NCBI RefSeq assembly: GCF_014839805.1
Contig: NC_051116.1
Span: 3,701,556 to 3,765,555 of the forward strand
Direction of reading: 5' to 3'
Length of the DNA stretch: 64,000 bases
DNA from: Manduca sexta
Taxonomy: Eukaryota > Arthropoda > Insecta > Lepidoptera > Sphingidae
The notes under the pieces are model-generated. The model was not told the origin of the DNA. It worked only from the letters and a program-made list of their open reading frames with translations, and did not search any database. Of the stretch, positions 44,038-53,295 are shown one piece after another (within the stretch, counting starts at the first letter, position 1; each line of letters begins with the position of its first letter). The translations under genes and the position numbers were made by a program.

Positions 44038-44873
44038 ATGTTTTTGTTCATGTACCGTCATGTCATAGAACTAAGTTAGACATGAAAGCAACGGAACACA
44101 TCTTTGTTGGATATTCAGATGATCCAAGAAGTTATTATTTCCGTAACGTGGAAACGCCACGAAGTTTAATTAAGTCAAGGGATGTTACTTTTTTCGAAAA
44201 TAATTTTACAGGACTGAAAGAGATGCCTGAAAATAATTTAAACCTTAGTTTTAATCCCAATGTTATTAATTTGTTGTCGCAGATTTCATCATCTGATGCA
44301 AATCCATCTTTGTTGCCGGAAGAGCAAAATGACTTTGTGGATGCTGTTGATGATATTGATGACAACTCAGGTGATTTAGATCATTCATCTTCATTGCCAT
44401 CAAGTGGTACTAATGATGAACCTTATGGCGGGTCTGAGTCAAGATATCCTCAACGAGAACGTAAGCCTCCAGATTATTTTTCATATAGTGCTCTTGTCGA
44501 TGATATTCTGAATGATGATCCGAAAACGTTTCATGATGCAATATCTAGAGATGACAAAGATAATTGGATCTCTTCAATGAAAGAAGAATATAATTCCTTA
44601 TTAAAAAAGGAAACTTGGATTTTGGTAAATAAACCAAGTCATAAATCCTGCATTCCATGTAAATGGGTTTATAAGCTAAAACGAGATGCTGATGGTAACG
44701 TAGTGAAGTACAAGGCTAGATTAGTTGCCAAGGGATTCACACAAATAGAAGGTGTAGATTACCATGAAACCTTTTCACCGGTTATACGCAACTCATCACT
44801 GCGAACCCTACTAGCTTTAGCAGTGCAGGAAGGGTACAAAGTTCGGCATATGGATGTCGACACAGCCTTTTAA
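44028..44873 (+). CDS. Copia-1 polyprotein, segment 3: integrase C-terminus, linker, RT N-terminus
   Basis: Begins in the copia integrase tail (the VGYSDDPRSY block), then an acidic, Ser-rich linker (residues about 95-140) and RYPQRERKPPDYF, the usual junction before RT. RT starts at about residue 180 (NWISSMKEEYNSLLKKETW), followed by PCKWVYKLKRDADG and KARLVAKGFTQIEG. It ends at RHMDVDTAF, where a T run at 44,868-44,871 is one base short and an artificial TAA appears. Confidence 0.92.
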   Translation: MDVDVFVHVPSCHRTKLDMKATEHIFVGYSDDPRSYYFRNVETPRSLIKSRDVTFFENNFTGLKEMPENNLNLSFNPNVINLLSQISSSDANPSLLPEEQNDFVDAVDDIDDNSGDLDHSSSLPSSGTNDEPYGGSESRYPQRERKPPDYFSYSALVDDILNDDPKTFHDAISRDDKDNWISSMKEEYNSLLKKETWILVNKPSHKSCIPCKWVYKLKRDADGNVVKYKARLVAKGFTQIEGVDYHETFSPVIRNSSLRTLLALAVQEGYKVRHMDVDTAF

Positions 44874-44881
44874 ATGGTGAC

Positions 44882-45097
44882 TTGGAAGAGGAAGTATATA
44901 TGACACAACCTGAAGGTTTTGTTCGTAGAGGTGATGAGAATAAAGTCTGTTTATTAAGAAAATCTTTGTATGGACTGAAACAGGCACCAAGAGCCTGGAA
45001 TACAAAGTTAAAACAAACTTTGTTGGCTATTGGATTTATTCAAACTCCTTCTGAACCTTGTGCTTTTACCAAAAGATTTCGAATAAAAACTGTTTAA
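44882..45097 (+). CDS. Copia-1 polyprotein, segment 4: RT middle
   Basis: Contains LLRKSLYGLKQAPRAW, a signature of copia reverse transcriptase, and PSEPCAF just before the YVDD motif. The native frame extends back to about 44,872. It breaks near 45,077-45,079 in a short T run. Confidence 0.9.
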   Translation: MEEEVYMTQPEGFVRRGDENKVCLLRKSLYGLKQAPRAWNTKLKQTLLAIGFIQTPSEPCAFTKRFRIKTV

Positions 45098-46032
45098 TAC
45101 TGGCAGTTTATGTAGATGACATTGTTGTTATTTATAAAGACAATGTGACGTTTGAGAAGTTTAAATGTGATTTTGGAAAATATTTTACAACAAAAGATTT
45201 AGGTATAATTAATTTCTTTACGGGAATAAATATATGTTCGCAAGAAAATTCTATAAAAATATTTCAAAGAACATATATAGAAAAGTTGTTGAAGAAATAT
45301 GATATGCAAGATTGCAAAGGTATTTCAACACCACTTGCATTAAAGAAATTAGAACCTGGTACAGGTGAGTCTAATGATTCATATCAAGCTCTAATTGGAT
45401 CTCTCATGTTTTTGGCTGTTAACACGAGACCAGATATAGCTTATACAGTAAGTTATTTGAGCCAATTTAATACAAACAACGATCAGAGTCACTGGCGTGC
45501 TGCTAAGCGGTGTCTTCGCTATTTGAGTGCCACTAAAGATGTTGGTATAACTTATAGGAAAGTGGAAGATTTTAAACTACAAGCTTATGCAGATGCAGAT
45601 TGGGCAAATTGTCCAGTTGATCGACGTTCATACACTGGATTTTATTTCGAGTTCGCATGTGGTCCAATATCTTGGGAATCACGGAAGCAGCCTACTATTG
45701 CTTTATCTTCGGCAGAAGCCGAATACATGGCTTTAACTTCAGCCACTAAAGAAGCTTGTTTTATAAAACGTTTTGTCACTGAAGTAACTGGTAAATCACC
45801 AAATGTTATTTTCTCTGATAGTCAAAGTGCGCAAAAACTTGCATTGAATCCAGTCCATCACAATAGGACTAAGCACATTGATGTAAAGTTTCATTTTGTT
45901 AGGGAAAAAGTTAATGACAAGGTTGTAGAATTAATGTATATGCCTACAGATGAGCTACCTGCAGATTTGTTGACAAAGCCATTAGGTCCAATAAAGCATA
46001 TCAAATGCATGAAAGGCATGGGTATGAGTTAA
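45058..46032 (+). CDS. Copia-1 polyprotein, segment 5: RT C-terminus and RNase H
   Basis: Carries the RT catalytic box YVDD (two Asp at residues 20-21), the TRPDIAYTVSYLSQF block, and RNase H: DADW (first Asp), SSAEAEYMAL (Glu), SDSQSA (Asp) and KHIDVKFHFVREKV. It ends ADLLTKPLGPIKH and a normal stop at 46,030. The first 13 or so residues precede the frameshift and are not native. Confidence 0.92.
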   Translation: MCFYQKISNKNCLILAVYVDDIVVIYKDNVTFEKFKCDFGKYFTTKDLGIINFFTGINICSQENSIKIFQRTYIEKLLKKYDMQDCKGISTPLALKKLEPGTGESNDSYQALIGSLMFLAVNTRPDIAYTVSYLSQFNTNNDQSHWRAAKRCLRYLSATKDVGITYRKVEDFKLQAYADADWANCPVDRRSYTGFYFEFACGPISWESRKQPTIALSSAEAEYMALTSATKEACFIKRFVTEVTGKSPNVIFSDSQSAQKLALNPVHHNRTKHIDVKFHFVREKVNDKVVELMYMPTDELPADLLTKPLGPIKHIKCMKGMGMS

Positions 46033-46103
46033 TACATAGTTATGTATTAGTTTTATAAGAAACTGTATTTTACTATGTTGTTATTTTATGTTTTTAATTT
46101 ATT

Positions 46104-46112
46104 AAGGGAGGA
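46104..46112 (+). other. Copia-1 polypurine tract
   Basis: AAGGGAGGA ends two bases before the 3' LTR and is the expected plus-strand primer site. The corresponding site in copia-2 is AAGGGCGGC. Confidence 0.7.
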
Positions 46113-46114
46113 TA

Positions 46115-46270
46115 TGTTGTAGAACCTCTTGTTCGAATATAATTTAAAAATTAAAAACATAAATGTCTTATGTCAACTCATGTAAAACAAGTGCTCAATG
46201 ATAAAAAAACATTCTCTGAATTTATCCGTATTTTTCATTTCACGTATAGTATTTCATTATTTTTACTACA
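46115..46270 (+). repeat. Copia-1 3' LTR
   Basis: Same 156 bases as the 5' LTR, followed by the AATAC duplication. The flank continues into a family E SINE. Confidence 0.93.
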
Positions 46271-46280
46271 AATACGTTGT

Positions 46281-46485
46281 TTTCCTATACAACGGCAGTG
46301 CTGAGGTCTAGGGTTCGATCCCGGGTCGGGCAACGTTACTAAGTTTTTCTGCTCAGTATCAACCTGGAATCTGAAATGTGTACATAAGACGACGATACGC
46401 TCGCCTTCTTTCACATTATGTGTAATATTCAGTGTACTAGTTGCATTTAGGCCTATTTTTTGGGAGACAAAGGCAGAGTGTGTTT
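46281..46485 (+). repeat. tRNA-derived SINE, family E, 3' of copia-1
   Basis: AGTGCTGAGGTCTAGGGTTC and GATCCCGGGTCGGGCAA form the B-box region; the body has GCTCAGTATCAACCTGGAAT and ACGACGATACGCTCGCC. The A-box part of the head is degraded, and copia-1 ends ten bases upstream. Confidence 0.6.
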
Positions 46486-46810
46486 TTGTCACAATAACTA
46501 ATAATTCAGGTACTATTTTTTTTATGTCTTACAGAAACCGCGTGTATTCGTATAAATGTTTAGCCAAAAAACACGTAACATTACCCATAGATGTACTTTC
46601 TAACGTAAGAGACCTCCTAATGATATAATCCTACTCCATTGTGGGGTAGGTACAAAACTATTACAATAATGTTGCAGAAAGTATTTGACTTAGTTTTAAT
46701 GACCTGTTGCCTGCCAGACTTCAAACCCTTCTTGAGGATGCTTGGAAAAAATGATATTTAAAACTCATAAGTTGTTACTTGACGCAGGATTCGAACCTAG
46801 AACTTTTAAG

Positions 46811-47123
46811 TTACTGGTGGTAGGTCTCTCATATGTGAGAGTCCGTCTGCGTAGGTACCACTGCAATGTCTGTTTCTGCCGCCAAGCAGCAGTGTTTAGT
46901 CACTGTTGTGTTCCGGTTTGAAGGTCATTGTAGCCAGTGTAACTACTGAACATAATGAAACTTAACATCTAATGTCTCAGGATGGCGAGCGGAGTGAAAT
47001 ACCAAACAATACTTTGTAATTCAAGGTGTTGGGTTGTGTTTCTATCGTTTATTGGCAGTCGTATCGCTTACCATCAGGCGAACAGCAAACACATCTCGTT
47101 ATTCAAAGCAATAAAAAAAAAAT
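46811..47123 (+). repeat. Interspersed repeat family B, copy 8, full length
   Basis: From AAGTTACTGGTGGTAGGTCT through CCGCCAAGCAGCAGTGT and CTCAGGATGGCGAGCGGAGT to CATTCAAAGCAATAAAAAAA. The A-rich end is best seen here and sets the orientation used for the family. Confidence 0.8.
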
Positions 47124-47124
47124 A

Positions 47125-47810
47125 GTTCTTAGCAAATGTTTATGTATTGGGCTAGATAATTTTTCCGTATTCCATAATATCCATTTTCAAACATCATAAA
47201 GTATAACGTTTATATTGATTATAAAACACGTACCTAAACTGTTTTCATGTCAACCCTTCATCAGACCAATGTAAAAAATGGATGAAACCACTTAACCCTC
47301 ACTAAATTATTCTTATCTTAAAAAGCTTATTCCTATAAAATCTAGACACAACCCTCGCATTACCATGGAAAATGCCGTCAACAAGCCCGCAACGGCCTTA
47401 AATACCCCCTGTATTATGAGCGGGGGGTTAAAGTGGCAGCCCAGACTGGCTGAATGCCTTAGTTTTAGACTTAACCCTCCAGCCTTTTCAGTAGGGTAAA
47501 ATGGACCCATTATTGCTAGAATCATTTCAATGCTCTGAAGCATGTTACTTCGTATTTTGTATATTTATGTTACATTGTAGTTTTTTTCAATAGTTTTTAT
47601 GAATACACTCGTAGTACGTTTTATGGATAATAAGTCTGCGTAGGATGTACGGATTCAATTCCTTGACAAGGTAATTATGTCAGTAATTTTGTTTAAGGTT
47701 TGTTGCTGTATTTGTTGTATTATGCAGTAAACGATTGAAAGAAATTACATTAACGAAAGTTTTTTTGAAAGAATTATTCCCTTCAATATTTTTTTATAAG
47801 TATAATAATT
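47125..47810. other. Gap; GC-richer unique patch at about 47,340-47,500
   Basis: A minus-strand frame at 47,313-47,543 is open across the patch, but no domain is recognised and it lacks splice-site support. The phrase ACTTAACCCTC occurs twice (about 47,290 and 47,470). Confidence 0.3.
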
Positions 47811-47811
47811 T

Positions 47812-47985
47812 GATTGTGGTAGGATATATTTTATATCCGCCCGGATAGCGACCACCGTAAACAAGGTGTTAAAACCCGCCATCGTGTGTCGTGTTCCGGG
47901 ATCAGCCTGTGTATACTGTATATTCTGTTCCAACAGGCCGGCATAATTGTGTCGACTGCCGGTTAATCATCTCACGTCAATCGTG
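47812..47985 (+). repeat. Interspersed repeat family C, copy 6 (3' truncated)
   Basis: GATTGTGGTAGGATATATTT, TATATCCGCCCGGATAGCGA, GTGTTAAAACCCGCCATCGT and GGCCGGCATAATTGTGTCGA, ending at TCATCTCACGTCAATCGTGC, before the A-rich end. Confidence 0.7.
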
Positions 47986-48227
47986 CAGCATAAAAAAATT
48001 GAGGTGCATGTAAAAAACTGTTTTAATATATTTTGTATAACCTTTATAATCAAACAAACTATTCCTTCCAACTTTAAATATATTTTAAACGAATTGCCAG
48101 TACCACAGGTCATTCCCACACACCCATTAAATGCGTACAGACACGCATTGCAAAGTAAAAAAAATGAGCCCTGCATTTTTTCTTAACTCTCAAATTTGCG
48201 AAAGCCTCTCGAAAAATAATAGAGGGG

Positions 48228-48252
48228 GCGGTACAAGAGGTACTTGTGCCGC
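48228..48252. promoter_or_regulatory. Imperfect dyad in a GC-rich patch
   Basis: GCGGTACAAG, a five-base spacer, then CTTGTGCCGC: the arms are complementary at 9 of 10 positions. It sits beside GGGGGCGG, an Sp1/KLF-type word. Position in a non-repeat patch (48,180-48,450) makes a regulatory role possible, but only the symmetry is seen. Confidence 0.3.
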
Positions 48253-48594
48253 GAGCTCATGAATGGCGAGGGCTCTTTAGACCGCGGTCGCTATTTACGG
48301 GTTGAAATTTTTTAACATTTTTTTTTAATATCGAATTGTCAGGTTAATTGGCGTGTAGACGTTGCGTCGGATCGCGAGTGGATCGGTGGCGGTTCGGTTC
48401 TCATTGCGCTTTTTTCTGGTAAGGGCTATTAGTCGGTGGATTCGTTTTATGCAAGGATACGTTAAATTTTGCTGTCTATATTTTTAACGAAGTGCCATGC
48501 TTACGAATATATAGAGTGCAATTCAAAATAAATAATGTAAAGGGATAAATGGCGAGATGCCATATCTATATTATGTGTATCTGTATTTCTACCG

Positions 48595-48985
48595 GCACTT
48601 ATTGCTGAAACGCTACTCCACGCTTTGCGCAGTACGACTGCTGCTTGAGGTCTGGAATTCGAATCCCGAGTTGGGTAATATTGTTTTTTTCTGCTCAATA
48701 TCAGCCCGGTGCCTGCAATTTGTGTCCGAAATAACCGCCAGTTCTAAGAGGCCGGCATAACTGTGTCGGCTGTCGAGGGGTAATCATCTCTTATCAGTCG
48801 ATATTCTATTGGGCCCCACTCTACTTACCATCAGGTGCAGTAGTGAACCTACTTTGCAGTCCTCATATAAAAGAAAATACTGGTATGCTTCCTGTCATAT
48901 CATGAGACGAATAACACTTAGCAAAAACTGAGTGCGCTGGTTCTTCTGTCCATCCCTTTGAAGATAAAAGGCGACAGTGTATATG
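48595..48985 (+). repeat. SINE family E, split by a family C copy
   Basis: Left part: CTGCTTGAGGTCTGGAATTC and GAATCCCGAGTTGGG (B box), then GCTCAATATCAGCCCGGTGC. Right part after 48,868: CCTGTCATATCATGAGACGA and a 3' end CCTTTGAAGATAAAAGGCG. The family C repeat at 48,747-48,868 lies between. Confidence 0.65.
48747..48868 (+). repeat. Interspersed repeat family C, copy 7 (5' truncated), inserted in a SINE
   Basis: AAGAGGCCGGCATAACTGTG, GAGGGGTAATCATCTCTTAT, TCGATATTCTATTGGGCCCC and ACTTACCATCAGGTGCAGTA: the 3' third of the family, consistent with a 5'-truncated retroposition into SINE E. Confidence 0.7.
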
Positions 48986-48989
48986 TAAT

Positions 48990-49555
48990 GTTTCTCCATT
49001 ACACTTTTTGAGACAGGGTAATACAACAGTCGAGCTGGTGTTTCGTAAATTTATTAGCCAGCTCTACCATTAAAATACTTTTTAATCCAGTATTAACAAC
49101 GTTAACTTCACATCTATCAAAGTCGCAAGATGTTCAACGTGGAACAATTTAATCAGACCGACACGCGAGTTGTTAGAAATTAACCCCCCCTCACGCCATT
49201 AAGGTGAAATAAGGTGGAGCTTCCGTTTCCGGTATCGTTGTGGGATTGTATTGCCGCAATCGGATGTACGCTTTAATATTGTATTTGGTATTTCTAATTT
49301 GTTTGTTTCGTCTGTTTTCCTTGGAAATATAATTTATGCGGAAGGTGGTTTGTATTTTGAATTAATTTGGACATTATAGGTGTTAAAGAGGAGAAAAATG
49401 GATGAAGGAATTTTCGGTAATAATATTGCGTTAATATTATGTTATTGCAAAATGGCTTTGAATTACATAGTGATACCTAAGTTGACGGTATAGGTGGATA
49501 TGTCTACCTACATGTTATCTATACACATAACAGCAGTATTTGGTGAGTTTGTACA
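48990..49555. other. Gap without a recognised gene
   Basis: AT-rich except about 49,160-49,270 (CACGCCATTAAGGTGAAATA, CGGTATCGTTGTGG), which is not repeated. No open frame of note. Confidence 0.35.
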
Positions 49556-49690
49556 TTTTTTTTATCGCTTAAATGATGAGACGAGCTTGCTGTTCACCTG
49601 ATGGTAAGCGATACGACTTCCCATAAACAGTAGAAACACCATCCAACACCTTGAATCACAAAGTATTGTTTGGTATTCTACTGAGCGTGT
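49556..49690 (-). repeat. Interspersed repeat family B, copy 9 (truncated)
   Basis: TTTTTTTATCGCTTAAATGA, GACGAGCTTGCTGTTCACCT and CAAAGTATTGTTTGGTATTC, ending near CTACTGAGCG: the A-rich-end half only. Confidence 0.7.
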
Positions 49691-49694
49691 CTTC

Positions 49695-50784
49695 ATATTA
49701 ACTTTCATTACCAATATTAATTTAATTATGTCACAAACAACTACAGCTCACGCAAATATCACTATTGTAACAACTATCGTTAATATTTTATGCTGGCATT
49801 TGAGGACAACGGGAAAGGTTAGACGGTACTTCAGAAGGTATCCATGATAACGTGCGCCAAAACAAATGGAACGTTAAGGGTGGAGGTTTAGGTACATAGT
49901 ACTTTGTATAGCTTAGTTCATTATGTGATGTGCAATGGAAGGTGCTGCGTTAGATCTTATGACAAGTTTTTTGTTTTTTGTTAAAAAAAATCAATCAAAT
50001 TCCTGTTATCTCAGAACGGTGTTGTAACGCGCTCGCAATAGAACTAAGCCATCGAATCAGTCTTTTGAGGGTTTCTTTAATATATTCTATTGTAGTTGGG
50101 CAAAGGGAATTGTTTTTACAAACTCATGGCCTCTCTTGTAGCACATGTTGACAAAAATCGTTAAAACTTAAGTCAAAAGAAACACAAATTAGGTATCTGC
50201 AACTTTCTATCCAAATTTAATTCGAAAACTTAAAAACCAATCGTTCATCAAAGTTGCTGAAAAAACTTAACGAAAACAGAACTGAAATTCCGAATCTTCA
50301 GGTTTCAGCTTTTAGCGAATTGAGAAAGAGATTTACTTGACTCTCAGTTCAATTTCTAAAAGGTATAAATTTTTATTTATTTTGGAATGCGTCCAAGTCC
50401 CGTATTTTTATTAAATCTGCCTGCGTGTGATAGTAATGTGGCTAAATAATGGCCGAATGTAAACAATTTGCCTGCGCATTACCAAAATGTTGAGAGAAGT
50501 TTGCTGTTGGCGGGAACTTATTATATTTTGTTCCTGAATGGATAGCAATTTATTCAGTGTTTTTAAAAGATTTGCACAATATTGTAGTCTTCAAAGGTGG
50601 TTTATATCAGGTAAAAATAAAGCTTAAACTGGAATTATTGAAATAGTATTATGGCAGACAGCAAACATTGGATTATAGGTAGCCACAAACGGGCTTGAAT
50701 AAATTCATGTCTTCAAATTGCCTGTACACGTTCGGTTGAAGTCAGATTTTTGTGAAGTGAAGTAAATCTGTTTTATTTTATTTT
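49695..50784. other. AT-rich gap before copia-2
   Basis: No gene or repeat identified. The last five bases, ATTTT (50,780-50,784), are the copia-2 target duplication. Confidence 0.4.
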
Positions 50785-50960
50785 TGTTGGAGATTGTAAC
50801 CTTCGTCGTGACTTATTATTTTTTATATGTTCTATTTTTAGAACTAATTGTATTTTGTTTGCCATAGTTACTTCTCTTTAGTCCGAAATAAACACTCATG
50901 TCAATAACATCTTTTACTAACTTTATTTAATTACTAAGAACATATACCATATTTACAACA
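50785..50960 (+). repeat. Copia-2 5' LTR
   Basis: TGTTGGAGATTG to TTTACAACA, 176 bp. Contains GAAATAAACAC, where AATAAA may serve as polyadenylation signal. The primer-binding-type motif begins at the next base. Confidence 0.93.
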
Positions 50961-50977
50961 CGTTATCAGCACGAAAG
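50961..50977 (+). other. Copia-2 probable primer-binding site
   Basis: CGTTATCAGCACGAAAG begins directly after the LTR and shares its first 15 bases with copia-1, although the LTRs themselves are unrelated in sequence. Selective conservation supports a role in priming. Confidence 0.5.
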
Positions 50978-51061
50978 CTTAGTTCTTAGTTTTTTCACGT
51001 TATTTAGTAAAATAAAGTTGAATATATTTTTGTGTGACTAGGAAATAGTAATAGTCTGAAA

Positions 51062-51340
51062 ATGTCACATGAATCTGGAGATGTTTCGAGTATGAAAAAT
51101 TCCCCTGCGTCGATCACATCTTTTCCATTTCCTTGTTTGAGGATAAAAGATGGATATCCGACTTGGAAGTTCAAGATGCGAAATTACCTTATCCATGAGG
51201 ATTTATGGGAAACAATTAGTGGATACCCAAATGGAGACACAACCCCTGCCTCTACAAAGGTACGCAAAGACGCAAAGGCATTAGCAAAGATATGCTTATC
51301 AGTAGAAGGTGCAGCGATAACCCATATAAGATGTGCGTAA
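51062..51340 (+). CDS. Copia-2 polyprotein, segment 1: gag N-terminus up to a premature stop
   Basis: Starts MSHESGDVSSMKNSPASITS, then the conserved YPTWKFKMRNYLIHEDLW block, matching copia-1. The TAA at 51,338-51,340 falls where copia-1 has a sense codon, and the same frame continues at once afterwards. It is therefore a nonsense change (plausibly C to T in a CAA codon), not a frameshift. Confidence 0.88.
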   Translation: MSHESGDVSSMKNSPASITSFPFPCLRIKDGYPTWKFKMRNYLIHEDLWETISGYPNGDTTPASTKVRKDAKALAKICLSVEGAAITHIRCA

Positions 51341-51364
51341 ACTGCATCTGAGGCATGGACTTGT

Positions 51365-52264
51365 TTGCAAAAAGCCTTTGAAGATAAGGGAATAGGACGA
51401 AGATTATTTTTGGAGCGTAGACTGTACAGGTTGAGTCTATCAGAGTTCAAAAATATTGAACTATATATTAACGCAGTTATGTCAACCGCACAGGATCTTG
51501 CGGATATTGATGTAGTCATAGAGGACAAGTCTATTGCTGCAATACTTTTGGGAGGTCTAACTCCAAGGTATGAACCTCTCATTATGGCTTTAGAAAATTG
51601 CAATGTAGACGTGACTACAGAGTTGGTGAAAACAAAACTGCTTAATGAAATGTCCAAAGATGTGGCTACGTCATTAGACTCTGTTTTTCATGCGAAGAAG
51701 AAGCCTAAGTCAATGAAGAAGAATATAGTTTGTTATGAGTGCAAGACACCTGGACATAAGAGACCAGACTGTCCACTGAGAAATAAGAAGGAGAAAGGCA
51801 ATGCGGTAAATACCAATGATACGATATTTACAAGTCTTAATACTTCTGGAAACCCAAGAAAGGACATAATTTATGTAGATTCAGGTTGTACTAGACACAT
51901 GACTTCTAGACGGGACTGGTTTCAGAATATCTCGATACAGAATCAAGGTACTGTTACTGTCGCAAATGGAGAACAGATTAAGTGCTGCGGAATTGGAAAT
52001 ATTTCAATAAACACGCCCGAGAACGTGGTCAACAATATTAGTGATGTTGCTTATATACCAGATTTGAAAGCTAGTTTGTTATCTGTATATAAAACTGTTG
52101 AAAAGGGTTTTATTTGTGTTTTTGATAAAAATGGATGTAACTTTTATAAATCTGATACTTTTAATTTTACAGGTGAATCTGTTGCTCATGCCTCGCCCTG
52201 TGGTGGACTGTACGTTTTAGATGGAACTGTAAATGTTTCCGAGAATGTGGCGGATAATTTTTGA
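51365..52264 (+). CDS. Copia-2 polyprotein, segment 2: gag C-terminus, zinc knuckle, protease
   Basis: Same frame as segment 1; native sequence extends back to 51,341. The CCHC knuckle CYECKTPGHKRPDC begins at residue 123. The protease motif IIYVDSGCTRHM has its Asp at residue 172 (DSGC in place of DSGA). A GFICVFDKNGCNFYKSD block matches copia-1. The frame is lost in a T5 run at 52,258-52,262. Confidence 0.9.
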   Translation: MQKAFEDKGIGRRLFLERRLYRLSLSEFKNIELYINAVMSTAQDLADIDVVIEDKSIAAILLGGLTPRYEPLIMALENCNVDVTTELVKTKLLNEMSKDVATSLDSVFHAKKKPKSMKKNIVCYECKTPGHKRPDCPLRNKKEKGNAVNTNDTIFTSLNTSGNPRKDIIYVDSGCTRHMTSRRDWFQNISIQNQGTVTVANGEQIKCCGIGNISINTPENVVNNISDVAYIPDLKASLLSVYKTVEKGFICVFDKNGCNFYKSDTFNFTGESVAHASPCGGLYVLDGTVNVSENVADNF

Positions 52265-53295
52265 CACAAGATGTGCACTCTGGTTGTCAGGATAGTTATC
52301 AAATTTGGCATAAGAGGTTAGGACATTTGTGTCGTATAGGCATGAACCAACTGAAAAATCACAAGGTAGGTATAAAGTATACAGGAGTAGATAAAACTAG
52401 TTGTATCGCTTGCGTGGAAGGTAAACAAGCAAGAAAACCTTTCAAAAGGTTAGCGTTTAATAGGGCTACTTCCCCTTTGGAACTGATCCATATGGATTTG
52501 ATGGGACCGGTGTCTACAACTTCTTTTCAAGGAAATAGATATATGTTGACAATAGTAGACGATTATACGCGAAAAGTGTTTGCTTATTTTATTTCTTCTA
52601 AAACAGAAGTCAAAGATATATTTTGTGTGTTTCAATGTTTTGTTGAAAATCAGTTAGATAAAACAATTAAAGCAATTAGGACTGATGGAGGTAAGGAGTT
52701 CGTGAATAAAGAGTTTGTTGATTATCTTGCTTCAAAAGGTATTGAACATCAAACAACGACGCCTTATAGTCCTCAGCAAGTTGGAGTAGCGGAACGCACC
52801 CATCGTTCGGTTACAGAAAAGGCAAGAACGTTGCTAGCTGAAAGTTCACTACCGAAAGCATTCTGGGAAGATGCATTCCAAGTTGCCATTTACCTTAAGA
52901 ATAGGTCTCCTCATCGAGCCTTAGGTGGACAAATTCCTTATGACAAATGGTATGGACGAAAAGGTGATCTTAGCCATCTAAAAGTATTTGGTTGTAGAGC
53001 TCTAGTCCATATACCTTCGTGTCACAGGAAGAAATTAGATGTCAAGGCACAGGAAGCAATTTTCGTCGGTTATTCTGAAAATCCAGGCACTTATATTTTA
53101 AGGGATCCTGCTAACCCACGAAAAGTTATTATATCCAGAGATGCAACCTTTTTTAATCTGAGTCTGTCGCACAGTCAGAATCTATATTGTTATTTGATGA
53201 GCAAAAAGAGATTGAGTCTGAGTTTGATCATGACTGTCAATTCTATGACTGTGATGAGAGTATCAGCCCGGCGGCTGAAGCAACTTTACCAGTAA
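52261..53295 (+). CDS. Copia-2 polyprotein, segment 3: integrase
   Basis: Zinc-binding HKRLGH at residues 17-22 with CIAC about 30 residues on. DDE core D79 (IHMDLMG), D142 (RTDGGKEF) and E178 (VGVAER), again 35 residues between the last two. The usual QQNG is QQVG here. It runs into the GYSENPGTY integrase tail and leaves the native frame between the T6 run at 53,149-53,154 and about 53,181; the last 40 or so residues are out of frame. Confidence 0.92.
   Translation: MTQDVHSGCQDSYQIWHKRLGHLCRIGMNQLKNHKVGIKYTGVDKTSCIACVEGKQARKPFKRLAFNRATSPLELIHMDLMGPVSTTSFQGNRYMLTIVDDYTRKVFAYFISSKTEVKDIFCVFQCFVENQLDKTIKAIRTDGGKEFVNKEFVDYLASKGIEHQTTTPYSPQQVGVAERTHRSVTEKARTLLAESSLPKAFWEDAFQVAIYLKNRSPHRALGGQIPYDKWYGRKGDLSHLKVFGCRALVHIPSCHRKKLDVKAQEAIFVGYSENPGTYILRDPANPRKVIISRDATFFNLSLSHSQNLYCYLMSKKRLSLSLIMTVNSMTVMRVSARRLKQLYQ

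Larger units (their letters stand above)
41908..46270 (+). mobile_element. Copia-1, complete Ty1/copia LTR retrotransposon
   Basis: A 4,363-bp element with identical-looking 156-bp LTRs (TGTTGTAGAACC to TTTTACTACA), flanked by AATAC at 41,903-41,907 and 46,271-46,275. Internal order gag zinc knuckle, protease, integrase, reverse transcriptase, RNase H identifies the copia superfamily (integrase before RT). The reading frame is broken at about five single-base sites: extra C in 42,960-42,965, extra T at 44,024-44,029 and at 44,041-44,045, missing T at 44,868-44,871, missing base near 45,077-45,079. LTR identity implies a recent insertion, which fits poorly with five frameshifts unless some are sequence errors. 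Confidence 0.95.

Noticed and set aside
51184..51657. 157-codon minus-strand frame
   Set aside because: It is antisense to the copia-2 gag gene, whose zinc knuckle and conserved blocks are unmistakable.
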